Part shown: one piece after another, positions 30,040 to 39,175 of the stretch
Layout of the letters: every line of letters starts with the position of its first letter
Numbering within the stretch: position 1 is the stretch's first letter
Source: Prevotella sp. OH937_COT-195
GTDB lineage: Bacteria; Bacteroidota; Bacteroidia; Bacteroidales; Bacteroidaceae
DNA length: 64,000 bases
Assembly (NCBI RefSeq): GCF_003932845.1
Contig: NZ_RQZH01000011.1
Location: 1 to 64,000 of the forward strand
Direction of reading: 5' to 3'
Position numbers and translations under genes: made by a program
The notes under the pieces: model-generated
The model's database searches: none
The model's input: the letters and a program-made list of their open reading frames with translations, nothing else
Told to the model about the DNA's origin: nothing

Positions 30040-30570
30040 ATGAACAACAAATTATTAATGGACAATCTGAGATGTATTCCGGATTTTCCTGCAAAGGGAG
30101 TGAACTTCCGCGATGTAACGACATTGTTTAAGAGCGCGGAATGCCTTAAAGAGATGGTAGACGAGCAATACGAAATCTACAAAGACAAAGGAATAACAAA
30201 GGTTGTGGGCATAGAGAGTCGCGGATTTGTATTGGCATCGGCACTCGCAGTGCGTCTGGGTGCAGGCGTAATATTGTGCCGTAAGCCCGGAAAACTTCCC
30301 ACGGAGACAATCCAAGAGAGTTATGAAAAGGAGTATGGCACCGACACTATCGAGATACACAAGGATGCCATCTCGTCTAACGATGTAGTGTTGTTGCACG
30401 ACGATCTTCTCGCTACGGGCGGAACAATGAAAGCCTCGTGCGACCTCGTGAAAAAATTCAACCCCAAGAAAGTATATGTCAACTTCATAATAGAACTTGT
30501 CAATGAGGGTTTCGAGGGACGTAACATATTCGACAAAGACATCGAAGTAAGCACCCTCATTCAGATTTAA
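30040..30570 (+). CDS. apt: Adenine phosphoribosyltransferase
   Basis: Purine salvage: adenine + PRPP to AMP. 176 aa. The PRPP-binding loop VVLLHDDLLATGGTM (about 120-134) and the GIESRGF segment (about 57-63) are diagnostic. A parS-like site lies on each side. It may be co-transcribed with uvrC downstream, though the 79-nt gap contains parS site 2. Confidence 0.95.
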   Translation: MNNKLLMDNLRCIPDFPAKGVNFRDVTTLFKSAECLKEMVDEQYEIYKDKGITKVVGIESRGFVLASALAVRLGAGVILCRKPGKLPTETIQESYEKEYGTDTIEIHKDAISSNDVVLLHDDLLATGGTMKASCDLVKKFNPKKVYVNFIIELVNEGFEGRNIFDKDIEVSTLIQI

Positions 30571-30618
30571 CAGTCTCCGAGAGTGTGTTTTGTTGTTCTT
30601 GGCAATACACAAAGGCAA

Positions 30619-30634
30619 AGTTTCACGTGAAACA
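30619..30634. promoter_or_regulatory. parS: parS centromere site 2
   Basis: AGTTTCACGTGAAACA has 15 of 16 matches to parS; the 14-bp palindromic core is intact. It sits 640 bp from site 1, just before the uvrC start. Confidence 0.8.
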
Positions 30635-30649
30635 AGCACCCGAAATCTT

Positions 30650-32485
30650 ATGACAAAGGAAGAAAACGAAGCACGTTTGGCGCACCTGAGAAACATTGCA
30701 GCCTCCCTACCCTCCCAACCCGGCAGTTACCAATACTACGACAGAGAGGGAACCATCATCTATGTGGGCAAGGCAAAGAACCTCAAAAACCGTGTTTCGT
30801 CATATTTCCACAAAGAAGTTGATCGTTTCAAGACAAAGGTTCTTGTGAGCAAGATATGGAATATAACATATACTGTGGTAAATACGGAGGAAGATGCCTT
30901 GCTGCTCGAGAACTCGCTGATAAAGAAATATCAGCCAAAATATAACATTCTGCTTAAAGACGGGAAAACATATCCCAGTATATGTATCACGAAAGAGCAC
31001 TTCCCAAGAATTTTCTCAACACGCAACATCAACAGGAAGTGGGGGCAGTATTTCGGCCCTTACTCCAACGTCGGCACAATGTACGGACTGCTCGACATAA
31101 TAAAAGAACTCTACCACCCACGCACCTGCCGCTTCCCCATAACCCAAGAAGGAATAAAAGAGGGCAAATACAAGCCATGTCTCGAATACCACATACACAA
31201 TTGTGAAGGTCCCTGCATAGGGAAACAGACAAGCGAAGACTATCAACAAAATATCGCGCAGGCACGCGAGATACTAAAAGGGAATACCCGCGAGGTACAG
31301 AAAATGCTGTACGAAAAGATGTTGCAGGCAGCAGAAGAACTGCGTTTTGAAGATGCAGAGGTACTGAAAGGAAAATACAACTTGCTCGAAAAATTTGCAT
31401 CAAAGAGCGAGGTGGTAAGTCATACAATTACCAATGTCGACGTGTTCACACTCACAGAGGACGACACAAGAGCATACATAAACTACATGCACGTTACCAA
31501 TGGTGCAATAAATCAAGCATTTACATACGAATTCAAAAAGAAACTCAACGAAACCGCCGACGACATTCTCACCACGGGAATAATGCAGATACGCGAGCAG
31601 GTGGGTAGCGATGCAACAGAGATAATACTGCCGTTCGAGCCCGAAACAAGACTACCCAACGTAACAATTACCGTGCCTTGCCGCGGAGACAAGAAACACC
31701 TGCTGGAACTTTCGGCAATGAACGGCAGACAATATCGTTTCGACCGACTGAAACAAGCAGAGAAACTGAATCCCGAACAGAAACAGACACGCCTGATGAA
31801 GGAATTGCAGAATGCTCTCGGTATGCGGAAAATGCCATACCACATAGAATGTTTCGACAACTCAAACATATCGGGAAGCGACGCCGTGGCGGGATGCGTG
31901 GTGTTCAAAGGGCTCAAACCGAGTAAGGCAGACTACCGTAAATATAACATCAAAACGGTTGAAGGACCCGATGATTACGCCTCCATGAAAGAGGTTGTCA
32001 GACGACGATATACCCGGCTGAAAGAAGAGAAACAACCCCTACCCGACCTCATCATCACCGATGGAGGAAAGGGGCAGATGGAGGTTGTGAGACAGGTAGT
32101 GGAAGACGAAATGCGTCTCGACATTGCCATTGCAGGACTGGCAAAGAACGACCGGCACCGAACCAACGAACTGCTGTTCGGCTTCCCGGCAGCGGTGGTG
32201 GGCATCAAGACCGACTCCGAATTGTTCCGTGTACTCACACGCATACAAGACGAGGTACACCGATACGCCATAACGTTCCACCGAGAAAAGCGGTCAAAGC
32301 ACGCACTGCATTCAGAACTCGATGACATACGAGGCATAGGACCAAAGACAAAGGAACTGCTGATAAAGGAGCTGAAGAGCGCAAAACAAATTAAAACCGC
32401 TGATTTACAGATACTTACAAAAACAATCGGAGCATCGAAAGCCAACATTCTATATGAATATTTCCACAAGTCAGACAACGTTTGA
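30650..32485 (+). CDS. uvrC: Excinuclease ABC subunit C
   Basis: Makes the dual incisions in nucleotide excision repair. 611 aa: N-terminal GIY-YIG nuclease (GSYQYYDREGTIIYVGKAKNLKNRVSSYF, about 25-55), a Cys cluster (CRFPITQ...CLEYHIHNCEGPC), a UVR helix (about 215-245), the RNase H-like endonuclease domain (ECFDNSNISGSDAVAG, LIITDGGKGQ) and a C-terminal helix-hairpin-helix (LDDIRGIGPKTKELL). The frame reaches 30590, but that part overlaps parS site 2; ATG 30650 matches the family start. Confidence 0.95.
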   Translation: MTKEENEARLAHLRNIAASLPSQPGSYQYYDREGTIIYVGKAKNLKNRVSSYFHKEVDRFKTKVLVSKIWNITYTVVNTEEDALLLENSLIKKYQPKYNILLKDGKTYPSICITKEHFPRIFSTRNINRKWGQYFGPYSNVGTMYGLLDIIKELYHPRTCRFPITQEGIKEGKYKPCLEYHIHNCEGPCIGKQTSEDYQQNIAQAREILKGNTREVQKMLYEKMLQAAEELRFEDAEVLKGKYNLLEKFASKSEVVSHTITNVDVFTLTEDDTRAYINYMHVTNGAINQAFTYEFKKKLNETADDILTTGIMQIREQVGSDATEIILPFEPETRLPNVTITVPCRGDKKHLLELSAMNGRQYRFDRLKQAEKLNPEQKQTRLMKELQNALGMRKMPYHIECFDNSNISGSDAVAGCVVFKGLKPSKADYRKYNIKTVEGPDDYASMKEVVRRRYTRLKEEKQPLPDLIITDGGKGQMEVVRQVVEDEMRLDIAIAGLAKNDRHRTNELLFGFPAAVVGIKTDSELFRVLTRIQDEVHRYAITFHREKRSKHALHSELDDIRGIGPKTKELLIKELKSAKQIKTADLQILTKTIGASKANILYEYFHKSDNV

Positions 32486-32519
32486 CATTCTACCATCAGA
32501 CACATTACACCAAACAAGA

Positions 32520-32585
32520 AAACAAAACCGCCGAATTTGACGAGCAAAACAGGCGATTTTAATTTGCAATTTCGGTTGTTTCACA
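32520..32585. repeat. Intergenic CAAAAC-GCCGAAATT motif cluster, locus 2
   Basis: AAAACCGCCGAATTTGACG (32524-32542) is followed by GCAAAACAGGCGATTTT (32544-32560) and an inverted CAATTTCGG piece. It lies between uvrC and dtd and resembles loci 1 and 3. Confidence 0.4.
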
Positions 32586-32660
32586 ACACATCACAATCCT
32601 GCACAAATTGCGAAAAAACAGAAAAGACATTCTAAAATTGTAAAATCAAATAAAAAGCCG

Positions 32661-32669
32661 TAACTTTGC
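32661..32669 (+). promoter_or_regulatory. -7 promoter box giving a leaderless dtd transcript
   Basis: TAACTTTGC ends 3 nt before the dtd ATG (32673), with ATTG 20 nt upstream (32637-32640) as -33 element. The expected transcript start coincides with the start codon. Confidence 0.65.
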
Positions 32670-32672
32670 ACC

Positions 32673-33125
32673 ATGAGAATCGTGATACAGAGGGTGAGCC
32701 GCGCGAGCGTAACCATAGACGGTACCGTTAAATCCGCAGTAGGAAAAGGCTTTCTGATACTCGTGGGAGTGGAAGAAACCGACTCGGAAAGCGATGCCGA
32801 ATGGTTGGCAAAAAAAGTCGTGGGGCTGCGCGTTTTCGATGACGAGAACGGTGTTATGAACCTCAGTATCGGTCAGGTGGGCGGCGACATACTCGTTGTA
32901 AGCCAATTCACGCTGTTTGCAAGCACCAAGAAAGGCAATCGCCCCTCATGGCTAAGGGCAGCCCGCCACGACATTTCCGTGCCTTTATACGAGTTTTTCT
33001 GTCGCCGACTCGAGGAAGAGACCGGCAGAAAAGTGGGTACCGGCGAGTTCGGAGCCGACATGAAAGTAGAACTTGTAAACGACGGACCGGTCACGATTTG
33101 CATTGATACGAAGAACAAGGAATAG
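32673..33125 (+). CDS. dtd: D-aminoacyl-tRNA deacylase
   Basis: Removes D-amino acids (and Gly mischarged on tRNA-Ala) from tRNA. 150 aa. MRIVIQRVSRASVTIDG is the canonical N-terminus, SQFTL holds the catalytic-site Thr, and NDGPVTI carries the Gly-cisPro-type motif (here Gly-Pro). As the start is canonical and sits on the promoter, the mRNA is probably leaderless. Followed by a MazG-like gene and deoC on the same strand. Confidence 0.95.
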   Translation: MRIVIQRVSRASVTIDGTVKSAVGKGFLILVGVEETDSESDAEWLAKKVVGLRVFDDENGVMNLSIGQVGGDILVVSQFTLFASTKKGNRPSWLRAARHDISVPLYEFFCRRLEEETGRKVGTGEFGADMKVELVNDGPVTICIDTKNKE

Positions 33126-33200
33126 TAGTAAATCCCACCTCCGCACCACTCCACCGGTGCCGGCATGGTAGCGATTACAACCATAAGAAGGTAAAAAGAT

Positions 33201-33566
33201 ATGCGTAAAGTTGCCGATTTCATGGAAATGAAAAATCCCACGCTGAGTGTCAAAGAGATGCAAGAGATTGTTGATGAGTGGGTAAAAGAATATGGAGTAC
33301 GCTATTTCTCCGAACTTACAAACATGACATGCCTTACCGAGGAGGTCGGAGAATTGGCACGAGTAATGGCAAGGACTTACGGCGATCAGAGTTTTAAAGA
33401 GGGCGAAAAGCCTAATCTCGGAGAGGAGATGGCCGACGTTCTGTGGGTATTGGTATGCCTTGCAAACCAAACCGGCGTTGATCTGACAGAAGAGTTGAGA
33501 AAGAGTTTCGTCAAGAAAACCACACGCGACAAAACGCGACACTTGAGAAACCCGAAATTAAAGTAA
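33201..33566 (+). CDS. MazG-like nucleotide pyrophosphohydrolase
   Basis: 121 aa, all-alpha NTP-PPase superfamily. The metal-binding pattern EExxE...ExxD is seen as TEEVGELARVM and GEEMADVLWVL. Such small single-domain enzymes hydrolyse non-canonical or damaged NTPs. Gene order dtd-mazG-deoC suggests a small translation/nucleotide housecleaning operon; deoC begins 26 nt after the stop. Confidence 0.9.
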   Translation: MRKVADFMEMKNPTLSVKEMQEIVDEWVKEYGVRYFSELTNMTCLTEEVGELARVMARTYGDQSFKEGEKPNLGEEMADVLWVLVCLANQTGVDLTEELRKSFVKKTTRDKTRHLRNPKLK

Positions 33567-33591
33567 TGGTATTTAATAATTTATAAAAACA

Positions 33592-34482
33592 ATGGAACAG
33601 AAAAACAAGTACGAACAGGCATTGGCAAAATATGATTGCAACATTGACGATGCCAAAGTAAAAGAAGCCGTAAAGAAGATTATAGAAGAGAAAGTGCCGG
33701 AAAACGATAACATGGAGGTTAAGAAATTCCTCTTTGGAAGCATCGAACTGACAACCCTCAAAACCACCGACTCTGAGGAGAGCGTAATGGCTTTTACCGA
33801 GAGAGTGAACAAGTTTTACGATGAATATGCAGACATGCCGCACATTGCAACAATATGCGTGTATCCGTGTTTTGCCAAGACCGTGGCAGACACGCTCGAA
33901 GTTGACGGCGTTGAGATTGCATGCGTGAGCGGCAGTTTCCCCTCGTCGCAGGCTCGTATCGAGGTTAAGGTTGCAGAGACGGCACTCGCCATCAAAGACG
34001 GTGCAACGGAAATTGACATGGTTATGTCTGTTGGAAAGTTCCTTTCGGGCGACTACGAAGGGGTATGCGACGACATTCAGGAGATGAAAAATGCCTGCGA
34101 CGGACACGATTTGAAGGTTATCCTCGAAACAGGCGATATAGTAACTGCGTCAAACATAAAGAAAGCGTCTATCCTTTCGATGTATGCAGGTGCCGACTAC
34201 ATCAAGACTTCAACCGGCAAGGAGAAGATTTCTGCCACTCCGGAGGCTGCATACGTAATGTGTCAGGCCATCAAAGAGTACTACGACGAGACGGGTATCC
34301 AGATAGGTTTCAAACCCGCCGGCGGACTCAACACCGTTATGGACGCAATGATATACTATACCATAGTTAAGGAAGTGCTCGGAGAGAAATGGCTCACAAA
34401 CAAGTGGTTCCGTCTCGGAACAAGCCGTTTGGCAAATCTTTTGCTCAGCGAAATAGAAGGAAAAGAAATCAAGTTCTTCTAA
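33592..34482 (+). CDS. deoC: Deoxyribose-phosphate aldolase
   Basis: Cleaves 2-deoxyribose-5-phosphate to glyceraldehyde-3-phosphate and acetaldehyde. 296 aa TIM barrel, of the longer subfamily. The Schiff-base lysine is Lys205 in DYIKTSTGK, and the second active-site lysine is in GFKPAGG. N-terminal helices precede the barrel. Last gene of the dtd-mazG-deoC series. Confidence 0.95.
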   Translation: MEQKNKYEQALAKYDCNIDDAKVKEAVKKIIEEKVPENDNMEVKKFLFGSIELTTLKTTDSEESVMAFTERVNKFYDEYADMPHIATICVYPCFAKTVADTLEVDGVEIACVSGSFPSSQARIEVKVAETALAIKDGATEIDMVMSVGKFLSGDYEGVCDDIQEMKNACDGHDLKVILETGDIVTASNIKKASILSMYAGADYIKTSTGKEKISATPEAAYVMCQAIKEYYDETGIQIGFKPAGGLNTVMDAMIYYTIVKEVLGEKWLTNKWFRLGTSRLANLLLSEIEGKEIKFF

Positions 34483-34509
34483 AATATCGGTAACTTTTCA
34501 GGAATTAAG

Positions 34510-34573
34510 GAGATTTTCGATGGAGATTTCTTAAGAGTTGATTTCCCAACTCTTCAACTCCGTCGAAAATCTC
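34510..34573. terminator. Nested hairpin between deoC and the convergent membrane-protein gene
   Basis: Outer arms GAGATTTTCGA (34510-34520) and TCGAAAATCTC (34563-34573) enclose an inner stem AAGAGTTG/CAACTCTT (34533-34540/34547-34554). Probably a bidirectional terminator. The inner stem sequence resembles the inverted repeat around 39176-39480. Confidence 0.6.
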
Positions 34574-34603
34574 TTTGATTTCCCAACTCTCCAAAGTCTT
34601 TCT

Positions 34604-35221
34604 CTAATCTCCGTGGTTTTCCTCCACTTTCTCAAAAGAGCAACCCGTATTTGCACTTATCCTCCCCACCGTGTCGTCGCTTCCTATGGCAAGCAGCACA
34701 AACAAGGAGAAAGTAAACATCGTCAGGAATAATTTCAGAGAACTTGTACGCCGCCGTTCCACCCTTCTTACGGTTTTGAAAGCAAACTTTTCTATAAAAT
34801 AAATATATACAAAGCCTGCCACAAGGGCTACGATATAGGCAAAAACATCATTCGGGTCATAGGTTCCGTGCATTATTCCGGGCATCTGCATGAACTCGTG
34901 CGAGATTGATATTGTCGGCATTACGAGAATAAACATCCAGCAGTCTCTTATCTTGAAATTCCATATACAACCTATTATTATCGTATATGCGAACAGCCAT
35001 ACACCGTCCGGAAGATTGTAAAGAACCCACGAAGAAACAACGGAAGGGTCTCGTTTCATGTTCTCCAAAATGTCGAGAATACCGATATATCTGAAAAAAT
35101 GAAACATTTTCAGCGTGTCCGGACGGAAATAGATATACATCATTCCGCAAAACAACACGCAACACAACGCCATAACAATCGTTACGGATTTACAAAATCT
35201 AACATTAATGTTCGCTGTCAT
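34604..35221 (-). CDS. Integral membrane protein, VanZ-like
   Basis: 205 aa with about five hydrophobic segments (SVTIVMALCCVLFCGMMYIYF, WLFAYTIIIGCIWNF, CWMFILVMPTISISH, VFAYIVALVAGFVYIYF, LKLFLTMFTFSLFVLLAIG). HGTYDPNDVFAYIVA resembles the D-x-x-D segment of VanZ-like proteins, a family of poorly defined membrane function. Monocistronic. The family call is tentative; that it is a membrane protein is clear. Confidence 0.6.
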   Translation of the reverse strand: MTANINVRFCKSVTIVMALCCVLFCGMMYIYFRPDTLKMFHFFRYIGILDILENMKRDPSVVSSWVLYNLPDGVWLFAYTIIIGCIWNFKIRDCWMFILVMPTISISHEFMQMPGIMHGTYDPNDVFAYIVALVAGFVYIYFIEKFAFKTVRRVERRRTSSLKLFLTMFTFSLFVLLAIGSDDTVGRISANTGCSFEKVEENHGD

Positions 35222-35300
35222 GTTGTATCAATGTAATGCGCAAAGATAGGCATTTTTTATAAAATGACAACGATAAAAGGAACGAAATTTCACATTTTCG

Positions 35301-36284
35301 TTATTTATTACGCTGCACTATGAAATCTATATATGCGTTCAGTGCCCTTGCCACATCGTCTTTTTTCACGTTGCGGGATATGAACTGTTGTGCAAGAGCA
35401 CGAAAATGTTCCATCTTCCCACGAGCATATTCCACCCCGCCGTTTTCCTTTGTAAAAGCCACCAAACGGGCGATTTCATCAGTCGTAACGGTACGTTCCT
35501 TCACTTTCCGAGCCAAAGCGAGCATCTCTTCGTTTCCGGTAGAATTTAATGCGTATATCACCGGCAGCGTAAGTTTTCCTTCTGTCATGTCGTTCCCCGT
35601 GGGTTTGCCTATTTCCGACGAGTCGTAATAGTCGAAAATATCATCTCGAATCTGAAAAGCAAGACCTATGTTGCTGCCGAACTCGCGCACCTCCGCAGTG
35701 TCTTTCTCATCTACCCCTGCCGACAATGCCCCCATTTCGCAACATGCCTCGAAGAGTGCAGCCGTTTTCTGCCTTATTACTTGATAATAAATGTCTTCCG
35801 AAATTTCCTTGTTATCTATGTTGGCCAACTGCAACACCTCTCCCATCGACAAAGTCCTACCGAGACGTGCAAGATTGCTTATTATCCTGCTGTCGCCCGT
35901 TTCCGATACGCGCAACAGTGCCGAAGATAGTATAAAGTCGCCTACAAGCACTGCCACCTTATTGTTGTAAGTGGCATTTACAGATGCCTGTCCGCGTCGT
36001 TCGTCGCTCTCATCCACCACATCGTCGTGTACAAGGCTCGCCGTGTGCAGCAGTTCCAGCCCCACGGCAGCGTTAAGGGTAGCATCATTCACCCCGCCAT
36101 AGTTCTTGGCAATGAGCAGTATAAGCATTGGACGCATGCGCTTGCCTCCACGCTGACGTATATGACCGAGTACGTTGTTTAGCAGTCCATACTCATGTTT
36201 CAAGGTAGAGTTGAACAATTCGACGAAAGTTTCCAGTTCGTTGCCGACGGGTTGTTTTATGATTGACAGGAAATCCATAAACAT
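35301..36284 (-). CDS. Trans-isoprenyl diphosphate synthase (octaprenyl/polyprenyl synthetase family)
   Basis: 327 aa all-alpha prenyltransferase. First Asp-rich motif HDDVVDESDERRG (about 85-97) and second DDIFDYY (about 215-221) bind Mg-diphosphate. Makes the long side chain of menaquinone in this group (inference from family). The start may be 36284 or 36278; the -7 box at 36295-36303 leaves a leader of only a few nt. Divergent from polA. Confidence 0.92.
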   Translation of the reverse strand: MFMDFLSIIKQPVGNELETFVELFNSTLKHEYGLLNNVLGHIRQRGGKRMRPMLILLIAKNYGGVNDATLNAAVGLELLHTASLVHDDVVDESDERRGQASVNATYNNKVAVLVGDFILSSALLRVSETGDSRIISNLARLGRTLSMGEVLQLANIDNKEISEDIYYQVIRQKTAALFEACCEMGALSAGVDEKDTAEVREFGSNIGLAFQIRDDIFDYYDSSEIGKPTGNDMTEGKLTLPVIYALNSTGNEEMLALARKVKERTVTTDEIARLVAFTKENGGVEYARGKMEHFRALAQQFISRNVKKDDVARALNAYIDFIVQRNK

Positions 36285-36294
36285 TAAATTTCCG

Positions 36295-36303
36295 ACAAAA
36301 TTA
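36295..36303 (-). promoter_or_regulatory. -7 promoter box for the prenyl synthase gene
   Basis: TAATTTTGT on the minus strand. It is back to back with the polA -7 box, 32 bp away. Confidence 0.55.
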
Positions 36304-36335
36304 GTGTTTTTATCGCATTTATGGAAAAGTTTTTG

Positions 36336-36344
36336 TAATTTTGA
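36336..36344 (+). promoter_or_regulatory. -7 promoter box for polA
   Basis: TAATTTTGA, 19 nt before ATG 36364. It excludes the long upstream extension of the polA frame, which overlaps the prenyl synthase gene. Confidence 0.55.
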
Positions 36345-36363
36345 GCGTAAAATAAGTATATTT

Positions 36364-39129
36364 ATGGAGAAATTGTTTCTTTTAGACGCATACGCACTTA
36401 TCTACCGGGCATATTATGCCTTTATAAAAAATCCGAGAATAAACTCCAAAGGATTCAACACCTCTGCCGTCTTAGGTTTCTGCAACACGCTTCACGAGGT
36501 TATTGAAAAAGAGAAGCCTACACATCTCGGTGTGGCATTCGACCCGCACGGATCGACATTTCGCTCGGAGGTATTTCCCGAATACAAGGCACAACGCGAG
36601 GCAACACCGGAAGATATACACTCCTCCGTACCGATTATAAAGGACATTCTCGCAGCAATGAGAATCCCCATACTCGAGGCAGAAGGTTTCGAGGCCGACG
36701 ACGTAATTGGAACATTGGCACTGAAAAGCGGAGAAATGGGCATACAGACGTATATGCTGACACCCGACAAAGACTATGCACAACTCGTGGGAAACAACGT
36801 TTTCGTATATCGTCCGCGCTACGGCGGAGGTTACGAAGTAATGAACACCGATGCAGTGTGCCGAAAATACGGTATCACCACCCCGCTACAAATCATAGAC
36901 CTTCTCGCACTTATGGGCGACAGTGCCGACAATTTCCCGGGATGTCCGGGCGTGGGCGAAAAGACTGCCGTGAAACTTATCTCACAATTTGGCGGCGTAG
37001 AACAACTGCTGTTGCGTACCGACGAATTGAAGGGAGCGTTGAAAAAGAAAGTGGAGTCGGCAGTGGAGGATATAAAGATGTCGAAGTTCCTCGCCACAAT
37101 TCGTACCGACGTGCCTATCGAACCGGATTTGGAAAAACTCAAACTTACCGAACCCGATGAAAAAAATCTGCGCAAAATTTTCGAAGAATTGGAATTTAGA
37201 AGTCTCTCGGAGAAGTTTTTGAAAAACCAAACAAAACAGAAAAAAAATACCGTTATAACACAAGATTTATTCGGCTTTTTCACGAACGAAACTACGGAAG
37301 AAGAAAAAACATCGCCAAAATCGCAGTTAAATTCCGTTAAAACAGAATATCAACTTATTGAAAACGAGAGTAAAGCATGCGAAATTTGTGATTTTTTATT
37401 AACATACAAAATATTAAGTTTGGACACAGAAACCACTTCTACCAATGCCATTGAGGCAGAATTGGTGGGTCTTAGCTTCGCCGTGGAACCGCACAAGGCA
37501 TTCTATGTGGCAATACCGGAGGACAGAGAGAAAGCACAAAGAATCGTTAACATTTTTAAACCTTTATACGAATGCCCGACAATCCTTAAAGTAGGACAGA
37601 ATATAAAGTACGACCTTGAAGTTCTGGCGAACTACGGCATTAACCTCGCCGGCGAGATGTGGGACACAATGATTGCGCATTATCTGATACAACCGGAACT
37701 GCGCCACAACATGGACTACATGGCAGAGGTGTACTTAAACTATAAAACGATACACATAGAAGAACTCATCGGACCCAAAGGGAAAAATCAAAGGTCGATG
37801 CGCTCGCTGCCGCCGGCCGATGTGTATGAATATGCCTGCGAAGATGCCGACATAACACTACAGTTGAAAAACGTGCTTGAACCGAAACTGAAAGAGGCAG
37901 GTGTGGAGGAATTATTCTACGAAATAGAAATGCCGCTGGTAAAAGTGCTCGCCGAAATGGAGATGAACGGAGTGCGGATTGACACAGACTCACTCGCCGA
38001 GACATCGCAGGAACTAACGTCCAGAATGCACGAGTTGGAACAGAAAATATACATGCTGGCAGGTGAAGAATTCAACATTGCATCGCCTAAACAGGTGGGC
38101 GAAGTTTTGTTTGGCAAGATGAAGATAACAGAAAAACCCAAGAAGACGAAGACGGGGCAGTTTGTTACCAACGAGGAGGTGCTGCAAACGCTGCGCCACA
38201 AACACAAAATTGTAGATAACATATTACAACACAGAGGATTGAAGAAACTGCTCGGAACATATATAGACGCCCTTCCAAAATTGATAAACAAGAAAACCGG
38301 ACACATACACACGTCATTCAACCAGACCATAACCGCCACCGGACGACTATCTTCGTCGGATCCGAACCTGCAAAACATACCGGTGCGCGGCGAAGACGGA
38401 AAAGAGATACGCAAGGCTTTCATTCCCGACGACGGCTGCCTGTTCTTCTCTGCCGATTACAGTCAGATCGAACTGCGTGTCATGGCACACCTTTCGGGAG
38501 ACGAGAACATGATTAGAGTGTTCTGCGAAGGACACGACCTGCACGCTGCAACGGCAGCCACGATATACAAGAAAGACATTGCAGATGTTACGCGCGACGA
38601 ACGCACAAAATCGAAACGGGCAAACTTCGGCATAATATACGGCATAACGGTTTTCGGACTTGCCGAGCGATTAGATATAGAACGGAACGAGGCAAAACTG
38701 CTTATAGACGGCTTTTTCCAAACGTTCCCACAGGTACACGACTATATGGAAAAGTCGAAACAAATGGCACGAGAACACGGATACGCCGAGACAGTGTTAC
38801 ACCGACGACGTTACCTGTCAGACATCAACTCGCGCAATGCCGTGGTTCGCAATTTCGCAGAGCGCAATGCCATCAATGCTCCCATACAAGGCTCTGCCGC
38901 CGACATAATAAAGGTGGCAATGATACGCATTTACAGACGTTTCAAAGAACTATCCCTCAACAGTAAAATGATACTGCAAGTACACGACGAACTCAACTTC
39001 AGCGTCGTTCCCGAGGAGAAAGAGACCGTGGAGAAAATCGTTCTCGAAGAGATGCAGAATGCCTACCGCCTCCGTGTTCCGCTCATCGCCGACTGCGGTT
39101 GGGGGAAAAACTGGTTAGAGGCACATTGA
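36364..39129 (+). CDS. polA: DNA polymerase I
   Basis: 921 aa. Three domains: 5' nuclease (1 to ~300, with LLDAYALIYRAYYAF and EADDVIGTL), 3'-5' exonuclease (~360-560) and polymerase (~590-921). The exonuclease motifs are all intact (LDTETT; NIKYDLE; YACEDAD), so proofreading is expected, unlike in many bacterial Pol I proteins. Polymerase motifs A (DYSQIELRVMAHLSG), B (KRANFGIIYG) and C (QVHDEL) are present. Fills gaps in Okazaki fragment processing and repair. Confidence 0.97.
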   Translation: MEKLFLLDAYALIYRAYYAFIKNPRINSKGFNTSAVLGFCNTLHEVIEKEKPTHLGVAFDPHGSTFRSEVFPEYKAQREATPEDIHSSVPIIKDILAAMRIPILEAEGFEADDVIGTLALKSGEMGIQTYMLTPDKDYAQLVGNNVFVYRPRYGGGYEVMNTDAVCRKYGITTPLQIIDLLALMGDSADNFPGCPGVGEKTAVKLISQFGGVEQLLLRTDELKGALKKKVESAVEDIKMSKFLATIRTDVPIEPDLEKLKLTEPDEKNLRKIFEELEFRSLSEKFLKNQTKQKKNTVITQDLFGFFTNETTEEEKTSPKSQLNSVKTEYQLIENESKACEICDFLLTYKILSLDTETTSTNAIEAELVGLSFAVEPHKAFYVAIPEDREKAQRIVNIFKPLYECPTILKVGQNIKYDLEVLANYGINLAGEMWDTMIAHYLIQPELRHNMDYMAEVYLNYKTIHIEELIGPKGKNQRSMRSLPPADVYEYACEDADITLQLKNVLEPKLKEAGVEELFYEIEMPLVKVLAEMEMNGVRIDTDSLAETSQELTSRMHELEQKIYMLAGEEFNIASPKQVGEVLFGKMKITEKPKKTKTGQFVTNEEVLQTLRHKHKIVDNILQHRGLKKLLGTYIDALPKLINKKTGHIHTSFNQTITATGRLSSSDPNLQNIPVRGEDGKEIRKAFIPDDGCLFFSADYSQIELRVMAHLSGDENMIRVFCEGHDLHAATAATIYKKDIADVTRDERTKSKRANFGIIYGITVFGLAERLDIERNEAKLLIDGFFQTFPQVHDYMEKSKQMAREHGYAETVLHRRRYLSDINSRNAVVRNFAERNAINAPIQGSAADIIKVAMIRIYRRFKELSLNSKMILQVHDELNFSVVPEEKETVEKIVLEEMQNAYRLRVPLIADCGWGKNWLEAH

Positions 39130-39175
39130 GAAAGGGGAAGACTTTTCCAATAGTAAAGAATATATTTTTGAGAAA

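Noticed and set aside
36175..36363. Upstream extension of polA
   Set aside because: It overlaps the divergent prenyl synthase gene and both promoters; the Pol I N-terminus starts at 36364.
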